From positions 186,001 to 250,000 of the forward strand of contig NZ_JACHDA010000001.1 in assembly GCF_014207235.1 (NCBI RefSeq): a stretch of DNA of 64,000 bases. The letters run 5' to 3'. This document shows positions 1 through 9,086 of this stretch, in pieces; within the stretch, counting starts at the first letter, position 1, and every line of letters begins with the position of its first letter. A program made the position numbers and the translations under genes. This DNA is from Sphingopyxis sp. JAI128 (lineage in GTDB: Bacteria; Pseudomonadota; Alphaproteobacteria; Sphingomonadales; Sphingomonadaceae). Below the pieces are notes generated by a model, which was given only the letters and a program-made list of their open reading frames with translations, ran no database searches and was not told the DNA's origin.

Positions 1-1215
1 CAGCGCGTCGGCGACTGATGCGGCGGCTTTTGCGCCGGCGCCAAAAGCCTCGGCGGCATGATACGCGTGCCCCGGCACGGGAACGACCGTGACGCTGGCG
101 AGATGGGCCGCCAATGGCGCGACGATCGCGGCGGGATCCTTGTTCGCGAGCATGCCCGTGATCAGGTGGATACGCCGCGTCTCGCCCGCGAACTGGCGCG
201 CGAGCGCGAGGCCGGCGTCGATATTGTGCGCGCCATCGAGCCAGATATCCGTGTTTCCGCGAAGCAGGCTGGCGAGGGGACCGGCTTCGAGGCGTTGCAG
301 GCGGCCCGGCCAGAAGGCGTCCGCGACGCCGCGCGCGATCGCTTCGTCGCTCGGTTGCGGACCGGGCGCCAGGCGCAGCATCGCAATGGCAAGCCCCGCG
401 TTGTGCATCTGGTGCCCGCCCGGCATCCGCGGGTGCAGCAGCGATGCGATCGAGCCCAGTTTCGACGTCCAGCGAAACCGATCGCCGTCGGCCTCGACTG
501 CCCAGCCTTCGCCTTCGGGAAAGATCGTCGCACCGACCTCGGCAGCTTTCGCGGCGATGATCCCCTGCACGTGCGGGGGGTAAGCGAGCGTTGCCACCGG
601 TGTGCCGGCTTTGACGATGCCCGCCTTTTCCCATGCGATGCGCAAGGCGGGATCATCGGGGGTCCCCGCCTCGGGCGCGAGCAGGAAGGCTTCGTGATCG
701 ATACCGAGCGAGGCGATGCCGGCGGCCGAAGGGGGCGGGATGATATTCGTCGCATCGAGCCGTCCGCCCAGCCCGACTTCGACGATGCAATCGTCGGCGG
801 GGATACGCGCAAAGGCGAGAAAGGCGGCGGCAGTGGTGACTTCGAAGAAGCTCGCGCGAAGATCGGCGGCTTCGTCGAGCACCTCCTCGAGGAGAACGGC
901 AAGCAGGCCATCGTCGATCAGCGTCCCGGCGAGACGGATGCGTTCGTTAAATCGCACAAGATGCGGGCTGGTATAGGCGTGAACGCGGCGGCCCTGTGCT
1001 TCGAGGATCGCGCGCAGGAAGGCGCAGGTCGATCCCTTGCCGTTGGTCCCCGCCACGTGGAAGGTGCGCGGAAGCTGATTCTGCGGATTGCCGAGGCGGG
1101 CGCAGAGTTCGGCGATGCGTTCGAGACCGAGGATGTCGCGCCCCGGCGACAGCGCGGCGAGGCGATCGAGCTGTGCCTGGACCGCGGGGTCCGAGGAGTG
1201 GGCGTGGTCGGGCAT
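1..1215 (-). CDS. folC: Bifunctional folylpolyglutamate synthase/dihydrofolate synthase, 3' end missing
   Basis: ATP-dependent ligase that adds glutamate to dihydropteroate and to folates in the cytoplasm. The reading frame starts at ATG 1215 and stays open to base 1, giving 405 codons without a stop, so the C-terminus lies outside the window. The Mur-ligase-type P-loop GTNGKGST is at residues 56-63, in the HVAGTNGKGST context typical of FolC, and the early segment reading LDRLAALSPG also fits the family. It is the last visible gene of the minus-strand run that includes accD and trpA, a common alphaproteobacterial neighbour pair. A repeat-like palindromic stretch separates it from accD, so it may have its own transcript boundary. 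Confidence 0.93.
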   Translation of the reverse strand, partial: MPDHAHSSDPAVQAQLDRLAALSPGRDILGLERIAELCARLGNPQNQLPRTFHVAGTNGKGSTCAFLRAILEAQGRRVHAYTSPHLVRFNERIRLAGTLIDDGLLAVLLEEVLDEAADLRASFFEVTTAAAFLAFARIPADDCIVEVGLGGRLDATNIIPPPSAAGIASLGIDHEAFLLAPEAGTPDDPALRIAWEKAGIVKAGTPVATLAYPPHVQGIIAAKAAEVGATIFPEGEGWAVEADGDRFRWTSKLGSIASLLHPRMPGGHQMHNAGLAIAMLRLAPGPQPSDEAIARGVADAFWPGRLQRLEAGPLASLLRGNTDIWLDGAHNIDAGLALARQFAGETRRIHLITGMLANKDPAAIVAPLAAHLASVTVVPVPGHAYHAAEAFGAGAKAAASVADAL

Positions 1216-1245
1216 TGTTGAGCCTTTGTCGTCGAGCCTCTCGCC

Positions 1246-1320
1246 TTCGTCATGCCGGACTGATCCGGCATCCATTTCCGCGCCGTCCAATGGTCCCCGA
1301 ATCAAGTCCGGGGCGACGAA
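1246..1320. repeat. Degenerate REP-like inverted repeat between accD and folC
   Basis: Two arms face each other. The left arm at 1246-1273 contains GCCGGACTGATCCGGC, and the right arm near 1292-1320 contains CCCCGAATCAAGTCCGGGG. The arrangement, and the flanking GTCATG and CGACGA bases, resemble the perfect 25-bp inverted repeat at 16798-16874, so I read it as a diverged copy of the same intergenic element. It fills most of the 128-bp gap between accD and folC. Confidence 0.6.
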
Positions 1321-1343
1321 AAACTTGTCCCGGTTGCGCTTGC

Positions 1344-2195
1344 CTAAGCCGCCTTCTCGGGCGCCAAATAACCGATCAACCGCCCCAGCGTTTCGGGCAG
1401 ATCCTTGCGATGCACCACCATGTCGATCATGCCGTGATCGAGCAGATATTCGGCGCGCTGGAAGCCTTCGGGCAGCTTTTCGCGGATCGTATTTTCGATC
1501 ACGCGCTGGCCGGCAAAGCCGATCAGCGCCTTGGGTTCGCTGATCTGGATGTCGCCCAGCATTGCGTAGCTGGCGGTGACGCCGCCCGTCGTGGGATCGG
1601 TGAGCAGCACGATATAGGGCAGGCCCGCACGGCGCAGGCGCGCGAGCGCCACCGTCGCACGCGGCATCTGCATCAGCGACAGCGTGCCTTCCTGCATGCG
1701 CGCGCCGCCCGCGGCGGTGATCGCGATATAAGGAGTGCCGCGCTTGATCGCCTGCTCGACCCCGGCGACAAAGGCCTCGCCGACGGCGACCCCCATCGAC
1801 CCGCCCATGAAGGCAAAGTCCTGCACGCCGATCACGACACCCTGGCCCGAAATGCGACCGAAGGCGTTCTGATAGGCGTCGCGGTCGCCGGTCTGCGCGC
1901 GCGCCGCCTTGATGCGGTCGACATATTTCTTGGTGTCGCGGAACTTGAGCGGATCCTCGGGTGCGGCGGGGGCGGCGATCATCTCGTGCAGCCCGCCGTC
2001 GAACAATTGCGCGAAGCGTTCCTTCGCGCCGATGCGGTCGTGATGGTCGCAGCGCGGGCAGACGTTCAGATTATCTTCCCATTCCTTGACGAACACCATC
2101 TGCTGACACTGGCGGCATTTGTGCCACAGATTATCGGCGGTATCGCGCTTGGCGGTGAAGGGCAGGGCGTTGCGAACGCGGTCGAGCCAGCTCAT
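1344..2195 (-). CDS. accD: Acetyl-CoA carboxylase carboxyltransferase subunit beta
   Basis: Beta half of the carboxyltransferase that moves CO2 from biotin to acetyl-CoA to make malonyl-CoA, the first committed step of fatty acid synthesis. The 283-residue protein has the N-terminal zinc ribbon with cysteines 27, 30, 46 and 49 (CRQC and CPRC). The carboxyltransferase core follows, including the glycine-rich stretch [10 protein letters not shown]. Length is normal for the family. Its ATG overlaps the trpA stop by ATGA, which suggests translational coupling. The accD-folC order downstream of trpA is usual in alphaproteobacteria. Confidence 0.97.
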   Translation of the reverse strand: MSWLDRVRNALPFTAKRDTADNLWHKCRQCQQMVFVKEWEDNLNVCPRCDHHDRIGAKERFAQLFDGGLHEMIAAPAAPEDPLKFRDTKKYVDRIKAARAQTGDRDAYQNAFGRISGQGVVIGVQDFAFMGGSMGVAVGEAFVAGVEQAIKRGTPYIAITAAGGARMQEGTLSLMQMPRATVALARLRRAGLPYIVLLTDPTTGGVTASYAMLGDIQISEPKALIGFAGQRVIENTIREKLPEGFQRAEYLLDHGMIDMVVHRKDLPETLGRLIGYLAPEKAA

Positions 2196-2983
2196 GCGGC
2201 GATCTCCTTGGCGCTATGGATAGCATCGGCGAGGGTGCGGGTGAAGGCTTCGACGTGCGGCGCCGCGGCGTCGCCATGCTCGGCAATGATGTCGATGAAG
2301 GCCGATCCGACGACGACGCCATCGGCAACGCGCGCGATCTGCGCGGCCTGATCGGGGGTGCGGACGCCGAAGCCCACCGCGACCGGCAGGTCGGTCGCGG
2401 CCTTGAGCCGTGCGACGGCTTCCTCGATGCTCGCCTGCGCGGCCTGTTGCTGGCCGGTGATGCCGGCGACCGAGACATAATAGAGAAACCCGCCCGCTCC
2501 GTCGAGCACGGCGGGCAGCCGCGCGGTGTCGGTGGTCGGGGTCGCGAGGCGGATCAGGTCGACGCCCGCGGCGCGGAGCGCGGGGCCGAGTTCGGGGTCT
2601 TCCTCAGCCGGAACATCGACGCAGATGACGCCATCGACGCCGGCTTTGGCGCATTCGGTCGCGAACCAGTCACCCCCGCGGATCGTCATCGGGTTGGCAT
2701 AACCCATCAGTACGAGCGGAGTTTCGGGATGGCGGCTGCGGAAGGCGGCAGCGATGGCGAAGATGTCGGCGGTGGTCGTGCCCTTGGCAAGGCTGCGCAG
2801 GTTCGCCTGCTGGATCGCCGGGCCATCGGCCATCGGATCGGTGAAGGGCATCCCCAACTCGATCACATCGGCACCCCCCTCGACGAGCGCGTCGAGGTTC
2901 GCGGCGGTATCGCCGTCGCCGGCTGTGATGAAGGCGACGAGCGCGGGGCGCAGTTTGGCGAAGGCGGTGGTGAAGCGGGTCAT
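2192..2983 (-). CDS. trpA: Tryptophan synthase alpha chain
   Basis: Cleaves indole-3-glycerol phosphate to indole and glyceraldehyde 3-phosphate and passes indole to TrpB. With the start at ATG 2983 the protein has 263 residues, and the catalytic pair falls at Glu42 (in ELGMPFTDP) and Asp53. An ATG nine bases further upstream (2992) is in frame, but the AAGGA Shine-Dalgarno lies about 8 bases before 2983 and abuts 2992. ATG 2983 also overlaps the stop of the preceding small ORF as ATGA, so 2983 is preferred. The gene is coupled at both ends, to the small membrane ORF upstream and accD downstream. Confidence 0.96.
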   Translation of the reverse strand: MTRFTTAFAKLRPALVAFITAGDGDTAANLDALVEGGADVIELGMPFTDPMADGPAIQQANLRSLAKGTTTADIFAIAAAFRSRHPETPLVLMGYANPMTIRGGDWFATECAKAGVDGVICVDVPAEEDPELGPALRAAGVDLIRLATPTTDTARLPAVLDGAGGFLYYVSVAGITGQQQAAQASIEEAVARLKAATDLPVAVGFGVRTPDQAAQIARVADGVVVGSAFIDIIAEHGDAAAPHVEAFTRTLADAIHSAKEIAA

Positions 2984-3183
2984 TCGGCCCATCCTTCTTT
3001 ACGCTTGGGCCACAAGCGGTCGAACTTCGGAAGAAGGAAGAACTGGACGGCGATAATGACTATGACCAGCATAAGATATCGATCAAGACGGTCAGGAAGC
3101 AGGTCGGGCAGTGATCGCTCCACCCAGACCCCAAAAAGCGCAAGCGCGATCACCACGCTCCATTTTACGAACGCGCGAATCAC
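2980..3183 (-). CDS. Small two-helix membrane protein inserted between trpB and trpA
   Basis: A 67-residue ORF I do not recognise. It has a hydrophobic segment at about residues 9-20 and a stronger one at about 36-52 ([17 protein letters not shown]), separated by an acidic/basic loop, and a charged C-terminus ending KRKEGWAE. It overlaps trpB (TGA/ATG at 3180-3183) and trpA (2980-2983) by four bases on both sides, so it is almost certainly translated as part of the trp run. No link to tryptophan synthesis is evident from the protein itself. It may be a lineage-specific small inner-membrane protein that rides on the operon. Confidence 0.75.
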   Translation of the reverse strand: MIRAFVKWSVVIALALFGVWVERSLPDLLPDRLDRYLMLVIVIIAVQFFLLPKFDRLWPKRKEGWAE

Positions 3184-4412
3184 AATCTCACCCCCAGCGC
3201 ATCGGCCACGGTGAAGATATCCTTGTCCCCCCGGCCCGAGCAGTTGACGATGATGATCTTGTCCTTGCCCAGCGTCGGCGCGATGCGTTCGGCGGCGGCG
3301 ATGGCGTGCGCGCTTTCGAGGGCGGGGATGATGCCTTCCAGCTTGGTGAGCTTCTGGAAGCTCGCCAGCGCCTCGTCATCGGTGACGGGTTCGTAGCGGA
3401 CGCGGCCGATGTCGTGGAGCCAGCTATGTTCGGGGCCGATGCCCGGATAGTCGAGGCCTGCCGAGATGCTGTGCGCCTCGGTGATCTGGCCGTCCTCATC
3501 CTGGAGCAGATAGGTCTTGTTGCCGTGGAGGATGCCCGGGCGCCCGCCCGCGAGGCTGGCGGCGTGCTTGCCGTCCAAGCCTTCGCCTGCGGCTTCGACG
3601 CCGACGATCTCGACACCTTCGTCGTCGAGGAAGGGATGGAACAGCCCGATCGCGTTCGACCCACCGCCGACGGGAGCGATCAGCATGTCGGGAAGGCGGC
3701 CCTCGGCTTCGAGGATCTGCGCGCGCGCTTCATCGCCGATCACCGACTGGAAATCGCGGACGAGCTGCGGATAGGGGTGCGGCCCCGCCACCGTGCCGAT
3801 GATGTAGAAGGTGTCGTGGACGTTCGCGACCCAGTGGCGAAGCGCTTCGTTCATCGCATCCTTCAGCGTCTTGGCGCCGCTCTCGACCGCGACGACTTCG
3901 GCGCCGAGCAACTTCATGCGGAACACATTGGGTTGCTGCCGCGCGACGTCGACCGCGCCCATGAAGATGGTGCAGGGGAGACCGAACAATGCGGCGACGG
4001 TCGCGGTCGCGACGCCATGCTGGCCGGCGCCGGTCTCGGCGATGATCTTGGTCTTGCCCATCCGCTTGGCGAGCAGGATCTGGCCGATGCAATTGTTGAT
4101 CTTGTGCGCGCCGGTGTGATTGAGGTCCTCGCGCTTGAGGTAGATTTTCGCGCCGCCGAGATGGTCGGTGAGGCGCTGCGCCAACCACAGCGGGCTGGGG
4201 CGGCCGACATAGTTTTTGAGCAAGTCATCGAATTCGGCCTTGAACGCCGGGTCGGCCTGCGCCGCACGATAATGGCGTTCGAGGTCGAGGATCAGCGGCA
4301 TCAGCGTTTCGGCGACATAGCGGCCGCCGAACTGGCCGAAATGGCCGCGGTCGTCGGGCCCCGAGCGAAGGCTGTTGGGCAGGGTGGGGGCGTCGGTCAT
4401 CGTCATATCCAT
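3180..4412 (-). CDS. trpB: Tryptophan synthase beta chain
   Basis: PLP enzyme that condenses indole with L-serine to give tryptophan in the alpha2beta2 complex. The 410-residue protein has the classic lysine motif HTGAHKINN with the PLP lysine at residue 104, and the glycine-rich phosphate loop [11 protein letters not shown] 4412 is used here. A second in-frame methionine (residue 3) two codons later lies before the conserved [16 protein letters not shown] region and cannot be excluded. The gene follows trpF after about 90 bp and overlaps the small membrane ORF by four bases. Confidence 0.97.
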   Translation of the reverse strand: MDMTMTDAPTLPNSLRSGPDDRGHFGQFGGRYVAETLMPLILDLERHYRAAQADPAFKAEFDDLLKNYVGRPSPLWLAQRLTDHLGGAKIYLKREDLNHTGAHKINNCIGQILLAKRMGKTKIIAETGAGQHGVATATVAALFGLPCTIFMGAVDVARQQPNVFRMKLLGAEVVAVESGAKTLKDAMNEALRHWVANVHDTFYIIGTVAGPHPYPQLVRDFQSVIGDEARAQILEAEGRLPDMLIAPVGGGSNAIGLFHPFLDDEGVEIVGVEAAGEGLDGKHAASLAGGRPGILHGNKTYLLQDEDGQITEAHSISAGLDYPGIGPEHSWLHDIGRVRYEPVTDDEALASFQKLTKLEGIIPALESAHAIAAAERIAPTLGKDKIIIVNCSGRGDKDIFTVADALGVRL

Positions 4413-4502
4413 CGGTTACGGGTGGGCATTCACTTGGAGAGCAGGTCTCAAGCGATCAGCGCCATCGGTTCCCGATGCGCAGGACGAGGGATTGCAACGT
4501 CG

Positions 4503-5132
4503 TCATCGGCCGACCGCTTTAAGGAAAGCGGCGATCTTGTCCACATCCTTGACGCCCGGTGCGCTTTCGACCCCCGAGGAGACATCGACGAGCGGCGCGC
4601 CGGTTTCGGCGATCGCTTGCGCGACATTGGCCGGGGTCAGGCCGCCCGCGATACCCCAATCCATTATATGCCGGTGATGTTTGAGCAGCGACCAGTCGAA
4701 GCGCGTTCCCGTGCCGCCGGGCAGCGCCGCAGCGGGTGCGTCGAACAGGATGCGGTCGGCGATGCCACGATATTGCTGCATCCGTTCGAGCGTGCCTGCG
4801 TCCTTCAGCCCCACCGCCTTCCATATCTCGGCGGGAACCAGTCGCTTTACGACCGCAAGCCATTCGGGCGTCTCGCTGCCGTGGAACTGGATGATGTCGG
4901 GCCGCACCATGCCCAGCGCCTCGCCGGTCAGCTTTTGCGACGCGTTGACGAGCAGCAAAGCGACTTTCACGCGCGAACCGGCGTGCTTGCGGAGGTCCGC
5001 CGCCGTTTTCAGGTCGACGTGGCGCTGGCTCGGCTCATAATGGACAAGGCCGATATGGGTGGCGCCCAGCCGAATGGCGTCATCGACGCCTTGGGGCGTG
5101 GTCAGCCCGCAAATCTTCACCAAAGGAGGCAT
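4503..5132 (-). CDS. trpF: Phosphoribosylanthranilate isomerase
   Basis: Amadori isomerase of the tryptophan pathway, converting N-(5-phosphoribosyl)anthranilate to CdRP. The open frame extends 65 codons upstream, but that part overlaps pyrF out of frame and is basic low-complexity sequence. ATG 5132 with a TTTAGGAG Shine-Dalgarno gives the proper 209-residue protein beginning MPPLVKICGL. The catalytic cysteine is residue 8 (KICGL) and the catalytic aspartate is residue 131 (ILFDA). It starts eight bases after the pyrF stop, whose TAG lies within the Shine-Dalgarno region. Confidence 0.95.
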   Translation of the reverse strand: MPPLVKICGLTTPQGVDDAIRLGATHIGLVHYEPSQRHVDLKTAADLRKHAGSRVKVALLLVNASQKLTGEALGMVRPDIIQFHGSETPEWLAVVKRLVPAEIWKAVGLKDAGTLERMQQYRGIADRILFDAPAAALPGGTGTRFDWSLLKHHRHIMDWGIAGGLTPANVAQAIAETGAPLVDVSSGVESAPGVKDVDKIAAFLKAVGR

Positions 5133-5140
5133 AAAAGCTC

Positions 5141-5815
5141 CTAAAGCGTCGCTTCGATCTCGCGCGCGGCGAGATCGGGATCGGCCGACTGGCTGATCGG
5201 GCGACCGACGACGAGGATCGAGGCTCCGTCCGACATAGCCTGCGCGGGCGTTACGACCCGCTTCTGGTCGCCGATTTTGCCGTTCGCGGGGCGAACGCCG
5301 GGGACGACGAAAAAGCCGCCGGGCCATGCCTTGCGCGCGGCCTTCACTTCCTGTCCCGAACAGACGATGCCGTCACATCCGGATTCGCGAGCGAGAGCGG
5401 CGAGGCGCACGACCTGGTCGTGCGGGGTGCCGCCGACGCCGATGTCATCGAGATCGGGGGCGTCGAGGCTGGTCAGTACCGTGACCGCGACGACCTTTGT
5501 GTTGAGGCCGGCGACCGCCTTCGCTTCTTCGAGCATCGCGCGGCCGCCCGCGGCGTGGACCGTCAAAACTGCGGGTTCGAGCGGGCGAAGCGCCTGGATC
5601 GCCTTGGCGACCGTGTTCGGTATGTCGTGGAGCTTGAGATCGAGGAAGATCGGCAGACCAAGCTTTGCCATTTCATGCACGCCATGATGCCCGTTGGCAC
5701 AAAAAAATTCGAGTCCCAGCTTCAGCCCGCCGACGTGGCGCCGTACCTTTTGCGCCAATGTCAGCGCAGCATCGAGATGCGGGGTATCGATGGCGAGATA
5801 AAGCGGAGAGGTCAT
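5141..5815 (-). CDS. pyrF: Orotidine 5'-phosphate decarboxylase
   Basis: Last step of UMP synthesis, decarboxylating OMP. The 224-residue TIM-barrel protein has the catalytic D-K-x-x-D array in DLKLHDIPNT, with Asp59, Lys61 and Asp64. The phosphate-binding end is seen in VVGRPISQS near the C-terminus. Its ATG overlaps the stop of the lapA-like gene by four bases. Placing a pyrimidine gene directly before trpF is a conserved alphaproteobacterial arrangement and probably means co-transcription. Confidence 0.97.
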   Translation of the reverse strand: MTSPLYLAIDTPHLDAALTLAQKVRRHVGGLKLGLEFFCANGHHGVHEMAKLGLPIFLDLKLHDIPNTVAKAIQALRPLEPAVLTVHAAGGRAMLEEAKAVAGLNTKVVAVTVLTSLDAPDLDDIGVGGTPHDQVVRLAALARESGCDGIVCSGQEVKAARKAWPGGFFVVPGVRPANGKIGDQKRVVTPAQAMSDGASILVVGRPISQSADPDLAAREIEATL

Positions 5816-6156
5816 GGCTTGTCCGATGGAAAAAGGTCGGTGGGGGCGGGCGGGATATCATTCACCGGCGCCGTCGCGGGCGTAACCTCGACGGGGCGAT
5901 TGGCGAGCGCGCGGAGGTCCGCCGCCTGCCGCTCGCTGGCGTCGAGACGGCGCTTCAGCGACCAGCGCGTCGTGCGGAGCGCGATCCACATCGGCACGCT
6001 CCCGATCAGGAAGCTTGCAAGGATGACGAGGGGCAGCTTGGTTTCGGCTTCCCAGCCGGGCCAGATCGTGACGGTCACAACGCGCCAATTGGCCATCGCG
6101 AAAATGACCAGTACGGCAGTCAGCAAAATCCAGATGATCGTCCGCAGGATTCCCAC
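5812..6156 (-). CDS. LapA-domain (DUF1049) inner-membrane protein
   Basis: A 114-residue protein with two hydrophobic segments, about residues 5-21 (IIWILLTAVLVIFAMAN) and 41-59 (LPLVILASFLIGSVPMWIA). A basic, coiled-coil-prone stretch (residues 62-86) and a proline-rich C-terminal tail follow. The topology and the ANWRVVTV segment fit the lipopolysaccharide assembly protein A domain. In enterobacteria LapA works with LapB in controlling LPS synthesis, but no LapB is visible here, so function is inferred from family only. It is coupled to pyrF by an ATGA overlap and lies 65 bp after purB. Confidence 0.8.
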   Translation of the reverse strand: MGILRTIIWILLTAVLVIFAMANWRVVTVTIWPGWEAETKLPLVILASFLIGSVPMWIALRTTRWSLKRRLDASERQAADLRALANRPVEVTPATAPVNDIPPAPTDLFPSDKP

Positions 6157-6221
6157 TTGTCTCGCTCCTTCACTGGTCCCGCGCCGATCCTAAGACAGAT
6201 CAGCGCGGGATTCCAGCGCCA

Positions 6222-7538
6222 CTATGCCGCGCCAAAGACCCGATCGAAGATCGTATCGACATGCTTCATATGATAGCCCAGGTCGAACAGCGCGGTCAGG
6301 TCCTCGGCCGACAGCTTTGCCCCGACATCGGCGTCGGCCTTGAGCAGCTCGAGCAGCGAGAGCTGGCCGTCCGATTCCCAGACCTTCATCGCGTTGCGCT
6401 GGACGAGCGCGTAGCTGTCTTCGCGGCTCGCGCCCGCCTGCGTCAGCGCGAGCAGCACGCGCTGCGAATGGACGAGCCCACCCATACGGTCCAGATTCTT
6501 CTGCATCCGTTCGGGATAGACGAGCAATTTGTCGATGACGCCAGTCAGCCGCGCGAGCGCGAAATCGAGCGTGATCGTCGCGTCGGGACCGATGAATCGT
6601 TCGACCGACGAGTGGCTGATGTCGCGCTCGTGCCACAGTGCGACATTTTCCATCGCGGGGATGGCGGCGCTGCGCACCATGCGGGCGAGTCCGGTCAGAT
6701 TCTCGGTCAGCACCGGGTTGCGCTTGTGCGGCATCGCCGACGAGCCCTTCTGGCCGGGCGAGAAATATTCTTCGGCTTCGAGCACTTCGGTGCGCTGAAG
6801 GTGGCGGACCTCGACCGACAAGCGCTCGATCGACGATGCGATGACGCCGAGCACGGCAAAGAACATCGCATGGCGGTCGCGCGGGATGACTTGCGTCGAG
6901 ACGGGCTCGATGGACAGCCCAAGCTTTTCCGCGACATGCGCTTCGACGCGCGGGTCGATATTGGCGAAGGTGCCGACCGCCCCCGAAATGGCGCATGTCG
7001 CGATTTCGGCGCGCGCTGCTTGCAGGCGCTGCTTGCAGCGCGAGAATTCGGCATAGGCCTCGGCGAGCTTGAGGCCAAAGGTCACGGGTTCGGCGTGGAT
7101 GCCGTGGCTGCGGCCGATCGTCGGGGTCAGCTTGTGCTCGTAGGCGCGGCGCTTGATCGCTTCGAGCAGCGCGTCGAGATCGGCGAGCAGAATGTCCGCC
7201 GCCTGACTGAGCTGGACTGCGAGGCAGGTGTCGAGCACGTCGCTCGACGTCATGCCTTGATGCATGAAGCGCGCCTCGTCGCCGACATTCTCGGCTACCC
7301 ATGTGAGAAAGGCGATGACGTCGTGTTTGGTGACCGCCTCGATTGCGTCGATCGCGGCGACGTCGATAACCGGCTTTGTTGCCCACCAGTCCCATAGCGC
7401 CTTGGCGGCGGATGTCGGGACAGTGCCGAGTTCTGCAAGCGCGTCGGTCGCGTGCGCTTCGATCTCGAACCAGATGCGAAAGCGATTCTCGGCCGACCAG
7501 ATCGCGGTCATTTCCGGCCGTGCGTAACGCGGAACCAT
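6222..7538 (-). CDS. purB: Adenylosuccinate lyase
   Basis: Acts twice in purine synthesis, splitting fumarate from SAICAR and from adenylosuccinate. The start at ATG 7538 (MVPRYARPEM) has a strong AAGGAAGG Shine-Dalgarno and gives 438 residues. The frame is open 30 codons further upstream, but that extension lacks family resemblance. The fumarase/aspartase signature GSSAMPHKRNP is at 265-275, the TSSD motif at 97-100 and the RSHGIHAE histidine motif at 143-150. It is the first gene of the minus-strand biosynthetic run, divergent from the exported-protein pair that starts at 7725. Confidence 0.97.
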   Translation of the reverse strand: MVPRYARPEMTAIWSAENRFRIWFEIEAHATDALAELGTVPTSAAKALWDWWATKPVIDVAAIDAIEAVTKHDVIAFLTWVAENVGDEARFMHQGMTSSDVLDTCLAVQLSQAADILLADLDALLEAIKRRAYEHKLTPTIGRSHGIHAEPVTFGLKLAEAYAEFSRCKQRLQAARAEIATCAISGAVGTFANIDPRVEAHVAEKLGLSIEPVSTQVIPRDRHAMFFAVLGVIASSIERLSVEVRHLQRTEVLEAEEYFSPGQKGSSAMPHKRNPVLTENLTGLARMVRSAAIPAMENVALWHERDISHSSVERFIGPDATITLDFALARLTGVIDKLLVYPERMQKNLDRMGGLVHSQRVLLALTQAGASREDSYALVQRNAMKVWESDGQLSLLELLKADADVGAKLSAEDLTALFDLGYHMKHVDTIFDRVFGAA

Positions 7539-7724
7539 TGAATTTCCTTCCTTTTCGGGCGGCTTGTCGCGGAATCCCCGCGTAACCGGGTCGGGGCGCC
7601 CCGTAGCAGGGACGGGGCGTTTCGCCAAACCCCGCGGATTCGCAACTCAGCCCGAACATGGCGGGTTGGTCGTTCGCCCCATCAAAAATGGCAACCGATC
7701 AATCAAGGTTGCCGATACAGGAGA

Positions 7725-8024
7725 ATGAATGTGTTGAAACAAGTGCTTTTGATCGGCGCCGCCGCCATCAGTTTCCCCACTCTCGCCCAGACCACGCCCC
7801 CGGCGAACGAGGATCAGGCTCCGACGACCCAGACGCCGCCGGCTCCGGTCGATACCACCGCTCCGGCGCCCGACAGCACCCCCATGGACGAAACCAACCC
7901 CACCGACGAGGCACCCACCGAGGACGCCGTTCCCAGCGACACGCCCCCTGCGGCCGATCCGGCCCCGCCGGTCGATCAGCCCGCTCCGGACGACGAGGAA
8001 AAGCCTGAATCGGAACCGGAATAA
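7725..8024 (+). CDS. Acidic proline-rich exported protein
   Basis: A 99-residue protein of unknown function. Residues 1-22 form a signal peptide (KQVLLIGAAAISFPTLAQ, cleavage probably after AQ). The rest is almost entirely Pro, Ala, Thr, Asp and Glu and should be disordered and strongly acidic, ending EEKPESEPE. A good AGGAG precedes the ATG. Its signal peptide is nearly the same as that of the next gene at both protein and DNA level, so the pair arose by tandem duplication with the tail diverging. Possible roles as a periplasmic cation buffer or spacer are speculation. Confidence 0.75.
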   Translation: MNVLKQVLLIGAAAISFPTLAQTTPPANEDQAPTTQTPPAPVDTTAPAPDSTPMDETNPTDEAPTEDAVPSDTPPAADPAPPVDQPAPDDEEKPESEPE

Positions 8025-8045
8025 TCGCTAAACTGGAGATAAATC

Positions 8046-8534
8046 ATGTTGAAACAGATGCTTTTGATCGGCGCTGCCGCCGCGAGCTTTCCGGCGCTGG
8101 CACAGACCACTCCGCCGGCTTCGGATCCGATGAACCCGACGACGACCCAGCCGGCCCCCGCGCCGGATACCGCGACCCAGCCGGCCCCGGTGCCGGATAC
8201 CGCGAACCCGGCTCCCGCGCCCACGCCCGATACCTTGGCTCCGCCTGCGGCGAGTACGCCGGCACCGTCGGGCACCGCAGCGACGCCGACGCAAATCGCA
8301 CAGATCGTCGAGCAGGAGTTCCCGACCTATGACGGGGACAAGAATGGCGATCTCAACGAGGCGGAATTCGGTGCGTGGATGAAAAAGCTTCGTACCGCGA
8401 CCGACCCGAGCGTCGATCCCGAATCGGCCGACGTCACGTCTTGGATCGGACAGGCCTTTGCTTCGGCGGACGCCGATAAATCGGGCGGTGTGAACAAGAC
8501 CGAATTGACCGGTTTCCTGTCGCGCGGCGCGTAA
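8046..8534 (+). CDS. Exported EF-hand protein
   Basis: A 162-residue periplasmic or secreted protein. After a signal peptide (1-20) comes a Pro/Ala/Thr linker with an imperfect tandem repeat (TQPAPAPDTA, TQPAPVPDTA, NPAPAPTPDT, residues 34-63). Two canonical EF-hand calcium loops follow, at residues 96-107 (DGDKNGDLNEAE) and 142-153 (DADKSGGVNKTE). All liganding positions 1, 3, 5 and 12 are filled. The gene starts 21 bp after the preceding paralogue. A calcium-binding role follows from the loops; the biological partner is unknown. Confidence 0.88.
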   Translation: MLKQMLLIGAAAASFPALAQTTPPASDPMNPTTTQPAPAPDTATQPAPVPDTANPAPAPTPDTLAPPAASTPAPSGTAATPTQIAQIVEQEFPTYDGDKNGDLNEAEFGAWMKKLRTATDPSVDPESADVTSWIGQAFASADADKSGGVNKTELTGFLSRGA

Positions 8535-8600
8535 GCCAGGTCTCGCAGGACGATGCAGCCGCCGGTGCGATCCGGCGGCTGCATCACTGTTTGCGGGCGT

Positions 8601-9008
8601 CTATCCCGGCTGGTGTACCGCGACGATCGTAAGCCGATGTTCGGTTCCGCCTCGATCGGGCCAGTTGATCGATTGCCCGACGCTCAGGCCGATAAGGCCC
8701 GCCCCGACAGGGGTCAAAATCGACATTCGCCCCTCTGCGATATCCGCCTCGGCGGGATATACCAGGCGCACGGTGCGCTCGGCACCGCTCATTTCGTCGA
8801 CGAACGTGACCCTCGCGCCCATGGTGACGACGTCGGAGGGGATTTCCGACCGCTCGCAAATCGCGGCGCGATCGATTTCGTCGAGGAGCAGGTCATAGAA
8901 GCGCGCCGACTCGCGTTGCTGTTGCAGCGTCAGTTCCGTCAGCGCGTCGGCCTCGCTGTCGATCATGCGGATATGGGGCATTGCCGCCCCCTTTTTCTTG
9001 GGACTCAT
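8601..9008 (-). CDS. Rnk / GreA-GreB C-terminal-domain protein
   Basis: A stand-alone FKBP-like transcript-factor domain. Residues about 60-135 include VTMGARVTFVDE, RLVYPAEADI and ILTPVGAGLIGLSVGQ, which match the GreA/GreB C-terminal domain found in Rnk (regulator of nucleoside diphosphate kinase). Rnk proteins bind RNA polymerase near the secondary channel. The start is uncertain: ATG 9008 gives 135 residues, the size of E. coli Rnk, while ATG 8981 has the better AGGGGG ribosome site and gives 126. The open frame further upstream is non-homologous. Confidence 0.82.
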   Translation of the reverse strand: MSPKKKGAAMPHIRMIDSEADALTELTLQQQRESARFYDLLLDEIDRAAICERSEIPSDVVTMGARVTFVDEMSGAERTVRLVYPAEADIAEGRMSILTPVGAGLIGLSVGQSINWPDRGGTEHRLTIVAVHQPG

Positions 9009-9067
9009 GGCACGGACTTTCCGGTTTGCGCGCGGCGTCGGCCGCATGCGGTCAATCAAGTGGAAGG

Positions 9068-9086
9068 TGCCCCGGGGCCCGGGGCA
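9068..9086. repeat. Perfect GC-rich palindrome between radC and the rnk-like gene
   Basis: A 19-bp perfect inverted repeat with 9-bp arms, TGCCCCGGG, then a central G, then CCCGGGGCA. It sits in the 207-bp gap between radC and the rnk-like gene, both on the minus strand. No U-run follows on either strand, so it is not a classical terminator. It may be a transcript hairpin or a REP remnant. Confidence 0.45.

Noticed and set aside
7592..7622. CGCCCCG/CGGGGCG hairpin upstream of purB
   Set aside because: Only 7 bp with a 9-base loop and three T. Too weak to call a terminator or riboswitch, and it does not match any purine riboswitch pattern I know.
8130..8225. Short tandem repeat that could be taken for a CRISPR or VNTR
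   Set aside because: It is an in-frame Pro/Ala/Thr repeat of the EF-hand protein linker, without unique spacers.
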